DNA from: JBEKCB01 sp052139675
GTDB lineage: Bacteria > Planctomycetota > Brocadiia > CAIUPP01
NCBI GenBank assembly: GCA_052139675.1
Contig: JBKQWE010000003.1
Coordinates: 79,087-143,086 of the forward strand
Direction of reading: 5' to 3'
DNA: 64,000 bases
The stretch's first letter is position 1. Every line of letters begins with the position of its first letter. The position numbers and the translations under genes are program-made. Shown piece after piece: positions 34,296 through 42,496 of the stretch. Under the pieces are notes generated by a model, which made no database searches, was not told the origin of the DNA, and saw nothing but the letters and a program-made list of their open reading frames with translations.

Positions 34296-36212
34296 TTAAT
34301 GTTCGATGAGGTCTTCAAGCTGCAAAGAGAGAAAGACGGCGGCCAGGTCGGGGTCGAACTGCGAGCCGGCCTTTTCCGCGATCAGTTGCCGCGCCGAAGC
34401 GGGCGTCATCGCCGGGCGATAGACGCGGTGCGAGATGAGCGCGTCGAAGACGTCCGCAAGCGCCACGATCCTCGCGCCGAGCGCGATTCCCTCGCCCTTG
34501 AGCCCGTCCGGGTAGCCGCTGCCGTCGAATCTCTCGTGATGGCTGCGGACGATCGGGATCAAGTCCGCCAGGTGTGGCGCGTGCAGAAGCATCTTCGCGC
34601 CGTGCACCGGATGAGCGGTCACGATCAAGGTCTCCTCGCGCGACAGCGGCCCGGGCTTCCGCAACACCACGTCGGAGACTCGGATCTTGCCGATGTCATG
34701 CAGCAGAGCGCCGTCCTCGACGCGGTAGAGCTCCGTCTCGCGCAGGCCGAGCTCGCGCGCCAATTGACCCGCGAAGGTGCGGACCTGGCCCGAGTGTCCA
34801 TCGTTATGCGGACAGCGGGCGTCGGCCATGCCGGCCAGGAGCTCGAGCGTCTCATGATAAAGGCTGGTGACCTGCGACAGGTCCGCGCGGTTGGTCGAGG
34901 CCGCCGAGGCGCTTTCCGCCATCGCCGTCAGCCGCCGCGCGTCTTCCAGCGAGAAGCAGCCCGTCCGCGAGGATCCCAGCGCCAGCAGGCCGACGATTTC
35001 TCCCTTGACCTCGAGCGGCACACTGATAAACGATTCCAGAGCGCGGCGGACCGCCGGCGAGCGCCGGTCGCGCGCGCCGGACCGGTCGGCCGGATTCCGA
35101 TTCAGCATCTCGAGCATCGTTTCGCGCAGCGCCGCCGCAAGGGGAGAACTCTCGGGCATCTCCGGCTGGAGCAGCAAGCGCCCCTGCCCGCCGTCGGCCA
35201 GCAGGACCGCGCAGATTTCGGCGCCGGTCGCGCGCGATGCGCTGATGAGCAGTTGCTTCCAGATTCCGGGCGGGTCGGGGATCGCGGACAGAAGGCGGCT
35301 TTCGGCGATGAGATCCTCGAGCTCCGAGACCTGCTGCGCGGCCGCGTCGCACCGGCGGGCGGCTTCGAGCGCGATGGTCAGGTGCAAGGCGAAGAGGTCG
35401 AGAAGCTGCGTGGACTTCTCGTCGAACTGCGGGCCGCCGATCCGGCGCAGGCCGAGCACGCCGCGCGTCTGCTCGCCGGCCTTCAGCGGCGCATAGGCGT
35501 AGCAATCGCCGGTCCCGGCATCGGTCGCAAGCAGGATGTCGCCCGTGCCCATCGCCTCTTTGCCCTGCGCGTCCAGTTGCACGGAGTGCGCCCATCCGGC
35601 CATGGCCTTGCCCGTGTGCGCGACCACCGACAGAGCATCCTGCGCGGCGTCGTAAGCCAGCAGCACGGCGCCGTCGGCCTGAAAATCGCGGCACGCCACT
35701 TCGAGAGCGCGCGCCGGCAGAACGTGCCGGTCGGTCGTCGCGGAAAGCAGGCGCGCGGTCTCGAGCAGGGTCCGCGACTGCGCCAGGAAGGATTTGCTCC
35801 GCGCCGCGCCCAGTGTCGAGAGGGCGCGCGAGGTCAGGGTCCTGAGATCCTCCGGGGCGAACGGCTTGCGCAGGAAATCCACCGCGCCGCGGCGCATCCC
35901 CTCGAGCGCGTACTCCAGCGCGTTCGCCGCCGCCATGACAATCACCTGCGTCTCCGGAAACATCTCCTTGATCTTCGCCAGCAACTGGATGCCGTCCAGC
36001 GTCGGCATCGCATCGGTGATCACCAAATCGGCGGGCCGCTGGCGAAGCTGCCTCAGAGCGCCGGCGACCGAATCGGCCGTCTCGGCGGAATACCCTTCTC
36101 CGCGCAGCAGCGCCACGGAGTGCGCCGCGCAGGGTTTGTCATCTGTCACGACAAGAATGTGCCACTGCAAACTCGCCGGCGCGGCCGGCGACAGTGGGAG
36201 CTGGATCGTCAC
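34296..36212 (-). CDS. Response regulator with GAF and HD-GYP domains
   Basis: The 638-residue protein starts with a receiver domain (about residues 15-130) with the acidic pair TDDKP, the phospho-acceptor in DLVITDAMPTLDG and the conserved Lys in LRKPFAP. Two GAF-like sensor regions follow (about 150-290 and 320-450). The C-terminal HD-GYP domain has NDGHSGQVRTFAGQLA, GALLHDIGKIRV and HHERFDGSGYPDG, all residues expected of an active cyclic-di-GMP phosphodiesterase. The GTG at 36212 follows GGTGG. Placed between the EPS operon and a YcgR-like gene, it probably tunes c-di-GMP for both. No cognate histidine kinase is adjacent. Confidence 0.92.
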   Translation of the reverse strand: MTIQLPLSPAAPASLQWHILVVTDDKPCAAHSVALLRGEGYSAETADSVAGALRQLRQRPADLVITDAMPTLDGIQLLAKIKEMFPETQVIVMAAANALEYALEGMRRGAVDFLRKPFAPEDLRTLTSRALSTLGAARSKSFLAQSRTLLETARLLSATTDRHVLPARALEVACRDFQADGAVLLAYDAAQDALSVVAHTGKAMAGWAHSVQLDAQGKEAMGTGDILLATDAGTGDCYAYAPLKAGEQTRGVLGLRRIGGPQFDEKSTQLLDLFALHLTIALEAARRCDAAAQQVSELEDLIAESRLLSAIPDPPGIWKQLLISASRATGAEICAVLLADGGQGRLLLQPEMPESSPLAAALRETMLEMLNRNPADRSGARDRRSPAVRRALESFISVPLEVKGEIVGLLALGSSRTGCFSLEDARRLTAMAESASAASTNRADLSQVTSLYHETLELLAGMADARCPHNDGHSGQVRTFAGQLARELGLRETELYRVEDGALLHDIGKIRVSDVVLRKPGPLSREETLIVTAHPVHGAKMLLHAPHLADLIPIVRSHHERFDGSGYPDGLKGEGIALGARIVALADVFDALISHRVYRPAMTPASARQLIAEKAGSQFDPDLAAVFLSLQLEDLIEH

Positions 36213-36422
36213 GCGACCACCTTTCCATGTGTGCCTGCTACCCCAATCTTCGGCATTTTCAGCCGCCGATTTAGCCGCCGCGCCGCGCGCCTGCAGTGTT
36301 GAAAATTCATTCAATCCGTCGGGAATTTCCCCGATGATTATCCATGCCGGCAGCAGGCTCCGGCCGAAGCGAGCGAATGATTCCGGGATTCTGCGCGCGG
36401 CCGAAGACGTTTGTCTCTCCTC

Positions 36423-36437
36423 TGGCATGGGTTTTGC
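36423..36437 (+). promoter_or_regulatory. Sigma-54 promoter of the YcgR/FliS-like pair
   Basis: TGGCATGGGTTTTGC has GG and GC 12 bp apart, with the same -24 heptamer (TGGCATG) as the EPS promoter at 34015-34029. Transcription should start near 36449, about 62 bases before the TTG start at 36511. Confidence 0.75.
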
Positions 36438-36510
36438 GATCAGGTCCTGTGCGCATGGAGCTGGAATCCTGAATCGGCAACCGTGAGCGCGTATTTCTTG
36501 AGGTGCATCC

Positions 36511-37326
36511 TTGAGCGACATCGAAGCGATTCCCGAAGTGCGGAGCGAATTCCATAGACTGAATTCCCTGGCGGCGCGGCCCGCCCTGAACCTGGTCACG
36601 CACACCCGCCAGGTGGAACCGCACCAGGCGGTCACCGTGGAACTGGCCGATGGAACGCTGATGAACTCCGTCGTCCTGCGAGCCGGCGATGACGCCCTGT
36701 ACCTTCTGCTGCCGGCCGGGCACCGGCCCGCGAGCTTCGAGCCGGGGCAGGCGCTTCACGTGACGTTCTGGCGACCGCTGGACGCGCGGTACCAGTTTGA
36801 GGGCCGCGTCATCGGGACCGACGGCCGCCGCCCGGCGCTGGCGGTGGCTCACGCTCCGACGGAGCGGCTTCAGCAGCGCAGGTATCCGCGAGTCCATTGC
36901 CGCGAGGTCGTGCAATTGGGACGGCTGACGCGCGAGCAGTTCGCGAATTTCGCCGAACTGCCGCAGCCGCCGCAACTTTCCGTCAAGGGGCGGCTCCACG
37001 ACCTGAGCGTCGGAGGCGCTTGTTTCACGACGCCGATGGCCTTGACGAAGAACGGCTGGGTTGCGCTCAGTATCGGGGCTCACGAAACGCAGGGCCCCAT
37101 CGTGGTTCCCGGAGAGGTGCTGCGGCAGACGCGGCTCGGCGGGACTTCAAAATCCCTTTGGCGCGCCGCCGTCGAATTCAATATGCCCTCGCAGCAGCTC
37201 GAGCGTCAGGTGAAGAGCCTCGTGGCTGAAATTGACTCCAGGCACGTGATACGGATGATGCTTCGTTCCGGCGCATGGTCTCAGGCGAAACGCAATCTTC
37301 CGTCGGTGCGGCCGACCGCAAGTTGA
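36511..37326 (+). CDS. YcgR-like PilZ c-di-GMP effector
   Basis: The 271-residue protein has an N-terminal YcgR-N-like beta domain (about residues 30-120: VTVELADGTLMNSVVL, YQFEGRVIGTDG) and a PilZ domain. The two c-di-GMP-binding motifs are present: QRRYPRVH (RxxxR) at about residue 126 and DLSVGGACF (DxSxxG) at about 165. In flagellated bacteria such proteins slow the motor when c-di-GMP is high. The start is TTG at 36511 with GAGGTG upstream. The sigma-54 promoter and the FliS-like gene that follows point to a flagellar regulon. Confidence 0.85.
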   Translation: MSDIEAIPEVRSEFHRLNSLAARPALNLVTHTRQVEPHQAVTVELADGTLMNSVVLRAGDDALYLLLPAGHRPASFEPGQALHVTFWRPLDARYQFEGRVIGTDGRRPALAVAHAPTERLQQRRYPRVHCREVVQLGRLTREQFANFAELPQPPQLSVKGRLHDLSVGGACFTTPMALTKNGWVALSIGAHETQGPIVVPGEVLRQTRLGGTSKSLWRAAVEFNMPSQQLERQVKSLVAEIDSRHVIRMMLRSGAWSQAKRNLPSVRPTAS

Positions 37327-37343
37327 ACAGGAAAGCAGAACGC

Positions 37344-37709
37344 ATGGCCGACGCGATAAACATCGCCGAACAGGAGCAAGGCCCGGACCGGTTCGAGAAG
37401 GAACTGGACGGCCTGAGCCCCGCCCGGCTCCTGCTGAAGCTGTACGATCTCGCCATCGTCAGTTGCGACCGTGAGGAGCGCGAGCGGCTGGTCAGCGCGC
37501 TGACCGAACTGACCGCCGCGCTGAGCTTCGATCACCGCGAGATTTCCGCGTCGCTCTTCAGCATCTACGACCATTGCATCCGCCAGGGACGCGCCGGCCG
37601 CTTCGACGCCGTGCGGGCGGTCCTCGTCCAACTCCGCGACGCCTGGAGCCAGTCCGCGCAAGCGCTCGAATCCAGCGCCATCCCGCCGAACCGGACGAGG
37701 CGCAACTAG
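37344..37709 (+). CDS. FliS-like flagellar chaperone homologue
   Basis: The 121-residue helical protein has the FliS-type core: LSPARLLLKLYDLAIVSCDR, ELTAALSFDHREISASLFSIYDHCIRQG and RFDAVRAVLVQLRDAWSQ. FliS keeps flagellin soluble before export. The match is to divergent FliS-like proteins and not classical FliS, so the partner could be another secreted filament protein. The ATG at 37344 follows GGAAAG. It begins 17 bp after the YcgR-like gene and shares its sigma-54 promoter. Confidence 0.7.
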   Translation: MADAINIAEQEQGPDRFEKELDGLSPARLLLKLYDLAIVSCDREERERLVSALTELTAALSFDHREISASLFSIYDHCIRQGRAGRFDAVRAVLVQLRDAWSQSAQALESSAIPPNRTRRN

Positions 37710-37724
37710 CGCCCGCGATTTCAC

Positions 37725-37753
37725 TTGCCTTCTTCAAGTTCATTCCGCATAAT
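37725..37753 (+). promoter_or_regulatory. Promoter of the small membrane protein gene
   Basis: TTGCCT at 37725-37730, a 17-bp spacer and CATAAT at 37748-37753, about 70 bp before the ATG at 37825. Confidence 0.45.
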
Positions 37754-37824
37754 CATCCGCGACTTCGACACGTCCGACAGAAGGTCAGTCACGATTTCCT
37801 TTCTTTACGCCGAGGTGATGGCCG

Positions 37825-38112
37825 ATGGCAAATGAAGGGGCAACTCAACAAACCAAGGACGGAGAGTCGGCTCGGCTCGATGATCTCGCTGAAAAAGTGC
37901 GCCGGATTCAGCCCCGGTGGTGGCGAATGGTTTCTGAGCTTTGTTCGGGCGTCTTCTTACTCGGCTTAGCTTGGTGGTCTTATTTCCACTCGTCAGACCA
38001 TAATGTCATGGTTACTTGCGCTGGGTGCGCTTTCATCGCCGTATTCTTCAACGATCTTGCATTTCATTTTCGTTTGAAAGCGCTCTTGTATGATCTAGTC
38101 TGGCATGGCTGA
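37825..38112 (+). CDS. Small two-helix membrane protein, unknown
   Basis: The 95-residue protein has a charged N-terminal 35 residues (with RLDDLAEKVRRIQPRWW) and two membrane segments (SGVFLLGLAWWSYF and VMVTCAGCAFIAVFF). It is not recognised. The ATG at 37825 has GAGG upstream and a reasonable promoter at 37725. Its base composition is clearly less GC-rich than recG and the flagellar-type genes next to it, which hints at acquisition or relaxed constraint. It is probably a real small gene. Confidence 0.6.
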   Translation: MANEGATQQTKDGESARLDDLAEKVRRIQPRWWRMVSELCSGVFLLGLAWWSYFHSSDHNVMVTCAGCAFIAVFFNDLAFHFRLKALLYDLVWHG

Positions 38113-38170
38113 GAACCCTCTCAACTGAATCCGCCTTCCTCAAGAAAACGTCTCCGCCCTGCCGCCGCGT

Positions 38171-38199
38171 TTGACACCATAAAGCCCGGCTGCTATTCT
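38171..38199 (+). promoter_or_regulatory. Promoter of recG
   Basis: TTGACA at 38171-38176, a 17-bp spacer and TATTCT at 38194-38199, 53 bp before the recG start. Confidence 0.6.
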
Positions 38200-38252
38200 G
38201 CCTGCCGAACAGGGGACGCGGCCCGCGAGTCCTTCCTTTTTGCGCATCGTCC

Positions 38253-40319
38253 ATGAAGAGCCTTGACGATTCGGTCCAATACACCAAGGGCGTCGGCCCG
38301 AAGCGGCTCGAGCTGCTCAAGCGCCTCGGAATCGCGACGCTCCGCGACCTGCTTTACTTCGTCCCGCGCGCGTATGAGGACCGCTCTCAGATCACGCCGA
38401 TCAACCGCCTCCGCGTCGGCGAGCGGGCGACGATCAAGGCGCGCGTGGTCGCCGCCGAGAAATTCCGCGGCCAGCGCGGCCGCGCGATGGCGCGCGTCGA
38501 GGTCGAGGACGACTCCGGCCGGCTGACCTGCACCTGGTTCAACTCGCGCTTCTTCCGCGATGAGGATTTCCCCGTCGGCCGCGAGATGCTCTTCACCGGC
38601 CGGGTGGATTTTTACCGCGGCTTGCAGATGGTCTCGCCGGAGCATGAGCTCGCCGACGAAGGCGAGGTGCTCTTCGGCCCGCGCATCCTGCCGATCTACC
38701 CGCTGACTGAGGACCTGAACCAGAACTCGCTGCGCCGCGTGATGAAGGAGGCTGTCGCCGAAAACGCCGCGCGGGTCGAGGATATGTTCGACGCTCCGTT
38801 CCTGAAGGAGCACAGCCTGCCGGCGCTCGCGGATGCGATCCGCGACATCCATTTCCCCGATTCTCCCCAGGCCGCCGCGCGGGCCCGGCGGCGGCTGGCG
38901 TATGACGAACTCTTCCTGCTCGAACTGGGCATGGCGCAGCGCCGCCGCGATATCCGCCGCGAGGACGCCGGCATTTCGTTCGAGGTCACGCCCGAGATTG
39001 ACCAGCGCATCCGGCGGCGCTTCCCGTTCAAGCTGACCGGCGCGCAGGAGCGCGTGATCGGGGAGATCGCCGCCGACATGCGCTCTCCGAAGCCGATGAA
39101 CCGCATGCTCCAGGGCGACGTCGGCTCCGGCAAGACGGTCCTGGCGCTTTACGCGATGCTCGTCGCCGTGGCGAACCGCTATCAGGCCGCGCTTATGGCG
39201 CCGACGGAAATCCTGGCGACGCAGCACTACGAGACGATCCAGCGCTATCTGGCCGGAAGCCGCGTCCGGACCGCCCTGCTCGTCGGCGGCCGCGCCGCGC
39301 GCGAACGAAAGCAGGACCTGGAGCGCGTCGCGGCGGGCGAGGCGGACCTGGTCGTCGGCACGCATGCGCTGGTCGAAGGAGACGTGGCTTTCAAGAAACT
39401 CGGGCTCGTCGTCGTGGACGAGCAGCACAAGTTCGGCGTGATCCAGCGCGCGAAGCTGCGCCAGAAAGGGCGCCACCCGGACGTGCTGGTCATGACGGCG
39501 ACGCCGATCCCGAGGACGCTCGCACTGACCGTCTTCGGCGACCTGGACCTCTCGACGCTCGACGAAATGCCGCCGGGCCGGCAGCCGGTGAGGAGCAAGT
39601 GGTATCCGCCGGAGAAACTGGACGCGGCCTACGAGTTCATCCGCGCGCGCATCACCGCCGGCGAGCAGGCGTTTGTGGTCTACCCGCTCGTGGAGGAATC
39701 CGAGGCGCTCGACCTGAAGGCGGCGACGACCAGCGCCGAGCACCTCCAGCGGAAAATCTTCCCCGAGTTCCGCATCGCCCTGCTGCACGGCCGCATGCGG
39801 CCCGACGAGAAGGACCGCGTGATGGCGGAGTTCCGCGCCGGGCGTTATCATATCCTCGTCTCAACCGTCGTCATCGAGGTCGGGATTGACATCCCGAACG
39901 CGACGATCATGGTCATCGAGCACGCTGAGCGATTCGGCCTGGCGCAGTTGCACCAGTTGCGCGGCCGCATCGGGCGCGGCAGCCGGCCTTCGTTCTTCCT
40001 CCTCTTCGCCGAGCCGAAAGGCGACGAGCCGCGCAAACGGCTGGACATCATCTGCTCGACGACCGACGGCTTCCGCATCGCGGAGGAGGACCTGAAGCTG
40101 CGCGGCCCGGGCGAATTCTTCGGCACGCGGCAACATGGCTTGCCGGAACTGCGCGTTGCGGATATTATTAATGACCACGCCCTGCTTCAGCTCGCGCGCC
40201 GCGACGCCTTCAGAATCGTCGCCGACGATCCCGGCCTCGCGAAGCCGGAACACGCAAAGCTCCGCGCGCGGCTCGAGGAGGCGTTCAGGAACCGGCTGGA
40301 TTTGATCCGCATCGGCTGA
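38253..40319 (+). CDS. recG: ATP-dependent DNA helicase RecG
   Basis: The 688-residue protein remodels stalled replication forks and Holliday junctions. The N-terminal wedge/OB domain includes GVGPKRLELLKRLGIATLRDLLYFVPRAYEDR. Helicase motifs follow: FKLTGAQERVIGEIAADM (Q-like), MLQGDVGSGKTVLALYAM (Walker A), LVVVDEQHKFGV (DEQH in place of DEAD/H, as in RecG), VMTATPIPRTLALT, then VSTVVIEVGIDIPNATIMVIEHAERFGLAQLHQLRGRIGRG. The C-terminal GEFFGTRQHGLPELRVADI is typical. The ATG at 38253 has no strong ribosome-binding site. hisI follows directly. Confidence 0.96.
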   Translation: MKSLDDSVQYTKGVGPKRLELLKRLGIATLRDLLYFVPRAYEDRSQITPINRLRVGERATIKARVVAAEKFRGQRGRAMARVEVEDDSGRLTCTWFNSRFFRDEDFPVGREMLFTGRVDFYRGLQMVSPEHELADEGEVLFGPRILPIYPLTEDLNQNSLRRVMKEAVAENAARVEDMFDAPFLKEHSLPALADAIRDIHFPDSPQAAARARRRLAYDELFLLELGMAQRRRDIRREDAGISFEVTPEIDQRIRRRFPFKLTGAQERVIGEIAADMRSPKPMNRMLQGDVGSGKTVLALYAMLVAVANRYQAALMAPTEILATQHYETIQRYLAGSRVRTALLVGGRAARERKQDLERVAAGEADLVVGTHALVEGDVAFKKLGLVVVDEQHKFGVIQRAKLRQKGRHPDVLVMTATPIPRTLALTVFGDLDLSTLDEMPPGRQPVRSKWYPPEKLDAAYEFIRARITAGEQAFVVYPLVEESEALDLKAATTSAEHLQRKIFPEFRIALLHGRMRPDEKDRVMAEFRAGRYHILVSTVVIEVGIDIPNATIMVIEHAERFGLAQLHQLRGRIGRGSRPSFFLLFAEPKGDEPRKRLDIICSTTDGFRIAEEDLKLRGPGEFFGTRQHGLPELRVADIINDHALLQLARRDAFRIVADDPGLAKPEHAKLRARLEEAFRNRLDLIRIG

Positions 40320-40334
40320 GTGAGGAACAGGAAA

Positions 40335-40715
40335 ATGAGACTGATGGATGATCTGACGTTCGACGCCCAGGGACTGATACCGGTCATCATCGCGAACGTC
40401 GCGGACCGCCGGCCGCTGACGCTCTGCTACATGAACCGCGAAGCGCTCGCGAAAACGATCGAGACCGGCAAGGTCCATGTCTTCCGCCGGTCGAAGGGAA
40501 GACTGATGCTCAAAGGCGAAATCAGTGGCCACATCCAGGAGGTGAAAGGCCTCTTTCCCGACTGCGAGGGCCGGTCGCTCATGATCACCGTCAAGCAGCA
40601 CGTCGCCGCCTGCCACACCGGCTACATGTCCTGCTACTACCGGCAGTACGACGCGGCAAGCGATGATTACCGCGTCGCCGAGGAACAGGTCTTCGACCCG
40701 AAAAAAGTCTACTGA
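40335..40715 (+). CDS. hisI: Phosphoribosyl-AMP cyclohydrolase, variant metal site
   Basis: The 126-residue protein has the HisI fold: LTLCYMNREALAKTIETGKVHVFRRSKGRLMLKGEISGHIQEV and the zinc region AACHTGYMSCYYR. The three zinc cysteines appear present (DCE, ACHTG, SCYYR). The magnesium motif, normally D-C-D-x-D, reads D-C-E-G-R, so one Asp is Glu and one is Arg. That could weaken or change activity. It opens the imidazole-forming step of histidine synthesis in normal family members. No other his gene is present; it sits between recG and a sugar-alcohol dehydrogenase-like gene. The ATG at 40335 follows GAGGAACAGGAAA. Confidence 0.8.
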   Translation: MRLMDDLTFDAQGLIPVIIANVADRRPLTLCYMNREALAKTIETGKVHVFRRSKGRLMLKGEISGHIQEVKGLFPDCEGRSLMITVKQHVAACHTGYMSCYYRQYDAASDDYRVAEEQVFDPKKVY

Positions 40716-40729
40716 GGAAGGACTTTGAA

Positions 40730-41845
40730 CTGGCTGACCGCATCGTCGTCCTCGGCGCCGGCGCGCTGTCGCTCGGCTTCTTCGGGCCGGAGCTCCGGGA
40801 CGAATACGCGCTGACGTTCGTGGATACCGAAGCCCGGGCGGACCTGATCGAGCACGTTCAGCGCCGCCACGAATACGTCGCCAACATCGCCGGAGAGAAA
40901 ATCGTGCCTCTGAAGGTCCGGCCGGTGGACGCGTTCCGGCTCGACCGGCCGGAGCAGGACCAACCCATCCGCGAGCACATCGCGCAGGCGCGCATCTTCT
41001 TCACGGCGGTGGGAATCCGCAACCTCGACCGCGCGCTCTCGTACCTGTTCGACCGCATCGGTGGCCGAACGGAGCCGCTCTTCATCCTCTGCGCCGAAAA
41101 CGGAGAAGGCGTCGCTGACAAGTGGCGCATCGTATCCCCGGCGAACGTCCACCTCTGCGACACGGTCATGGGCAGGATGTGCCGCCTCGACGAGCGCGCC
41201 GCGCCGGACTACGCGCCCGTCGAGCCGGAACTCGCCTGGGGCGTCGTCGGCGAGGAGTTCCACGGCTTCCCGCTCTCGCAGGCGCACCGCGACGCGAAGG
41301 TCTTCCATTCCAGCGCGTTCCAGTTCGTCCCCGAAGCGGAGTTCCACGCCCGCGAGCGCGTGAAGCTGTTCGCGCATAATGCGTTGCACTTCTTCGTCGC
41401 CGCGATGGGCCGCCTGCGCGGCGCGGAACGGTTCAGCGACCTGGCGCAGGACGCCGAGGTCACGGCGGCCACGCGGGAACTTCTCGAGGGCGAAATCGCT
41501 CCCGCGCTCTGGAAGGACTGCGCGTGGCGGATCGGCCGGAGCGAGTTCGATGAGTACGTCGCGCGGCTGCCGGGGCGGCTCTTCTCGCCGACGCTGCGCG
41601 ACCTGGTCGCGCGCGGCGTGCGCGGCATCCAGGAGAAATTCGCAGAGAACGAGCGCGCGCTCGGCGGCCTGCGCCTGCTCCTGCGCAACGGCGTCCGGCC
41701 GAACCGCTACTACGACCTGCTCGCCGCCGGCCTGGAAGTGGCGCGACGCGACGTAAAGCCGGAACTCGCCGCGGCGCTCTTCGAGAAGCTCCCCGGCGAG
41801 GAAGTGCGCCGCGAAGTGGAAGCGCGATGGAAGAAGCTGCGATGA
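40730..41845 (+). CDS. Mannitol dehydrogenase-like protein, apparent CTG start
   Basis: The 371-residue protein resembles mannitol-1-phosphate 5-dehydrogenases. The Rossmann loop VVLGAGALSLGFFGPEL stands at the very N-terminus, and KLFAHNALHFFVAAMGRL (about residues 215-232) carries the Lys/Asn/His region of the polyol dehydrogenase active site. The frame has no ATG, GTG or TTG between the upstream stop and this loop. A CTG at 40730 lies seven bases after GAGGAAGGA, so it is taken as the start. A start at the GTG at 40820 would cut away the cofactor-binding site. It overlaps tadA at its end. The substrate polyol is unknown. Confidence 0.75.
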   Translation: MADRIVVLGAGALSLGFFGPELRDEYALTFVDTEARADLIEHVQRRHEYVANIAGEKIVPLKVRPVDAFRLDRPEQDQPIREHIAQARIFFTAVGIRNLDRALSYLFDRIGGRTEPLFILCAENGEGVADKWRIVSPANVHLCDTVMGRMCRLDERAAPDYAPVEPELAWGVVGEEFHGFPLSQAHRDAKVFHSSAFQFVPEAEFHARERVKLFAHNALHFFVAAMGRLRGAERFSDLAQDAEVTAATRELLEGEIAPALWKDCAWRIGRSEFDEYVARLPGRLFSPTLRDLVARGVRGIQEKFAENERALGGLRLLLRNGVRPNRYYDLLAAGLEVARRDVKPELAAALFEKLPGEEVRREVEARWKKLR

Positions 41846-42306
41846 GCCAGGCGGATCGTTCCTCCGACGAGAAATACATGCGCATCGCCCTGCAGGAGGC
41901 GGCCGCCGCCCTCGACCACGGCGACGTCCCGGTCGGCGCGGTCATCGTCCGCGACGGCGCCGTCATCGCCCGCGCGCACAACCAGCGCGAGCAGCTCAAG
42001 GACCCGACCGCCCACGCCGAGATGGTCGCGCTGACCCAGGCCGCCGCGGCGGTCGAGGCGTGGCGCTTGACCGGCTGCACTCTGTATGTTACGGTTGAGC
42101 CCTGCGTCATGTGCGCCGGGGCGCTGGTCCTGGCGAGAGTGTCGCGGCTGGTGTACGGCGCGGATGATCCCAAGGCCGGAGCATGCGCTTCGCTGTACCG
42201 CATCCCTTCGGACCCACGGCTGAATCACAGCATCGAGACGGCCTCCGGCGTGCTCGCGGAGGAGTGCGCCGGGCTGCTGCGGGAGTTCTTCCGCGCGAGA
42301 CGTTAG
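41842..42306 (+). CDS. tadA: tRNA-specific adenosine deaminase
   Basis: The 154-residue protein makes inosine at position 34 of tRNA-Arg. The zinc site is clear: HAEMVAL (His and catalytic Glu) and PCVMCAGALVLARV (two Cys). The N-terminal MRIALQEAAAALDHGDVPVGAVIV and C-terminal VLAEECAGLLREFFRARR are typical. The ATG at 41842 overlaps the upstream stop as ATGA. An in-frame ATG at 41827 is possible. tRNA-Ser follows 23 bp downstream. Confidence 0.94.
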   Translation: MSQADRSSDEKYMRIALQEAAAALDHGDVPVGAVIVRDGAVIARAHNQREQLKDPTAHAEMVALTQAAAAVEAWRLTGCTLYVTVEPCVMCAGALVLARVSRLVYGADDPKAGACASLYRIPSDPRLNHSIETASGVLAEECAGLLREFFRARR

Positions 42307-42329
42307 CCCGGTGGCTGTCATGCAAGGAC

Positions 42330-42419
<90 letters not shown>

Positions 42420-42496
42420 CCTGATGTGCCTGTCGGTATGAAACCGTTTGTTTCTGTTGACAGGGTGGAGACCAAATCTTATTGCGGGAGGGATAC

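Noticed and set aside
40820..41845. GTG at 40820 as start of the mannitol-dehydrogenase-like gene
   Set aside because: It would remove the nucleotide-binding loop that is encoded in frame just upstream.
42457..42485. Promoter-like TTGACA-17-TATTGC before the secreted protein gene
   Set aside because: Its start would fall at about 42492, inside or after the strong GGGAGG ribosome-binding site, so the arrangement does not work.
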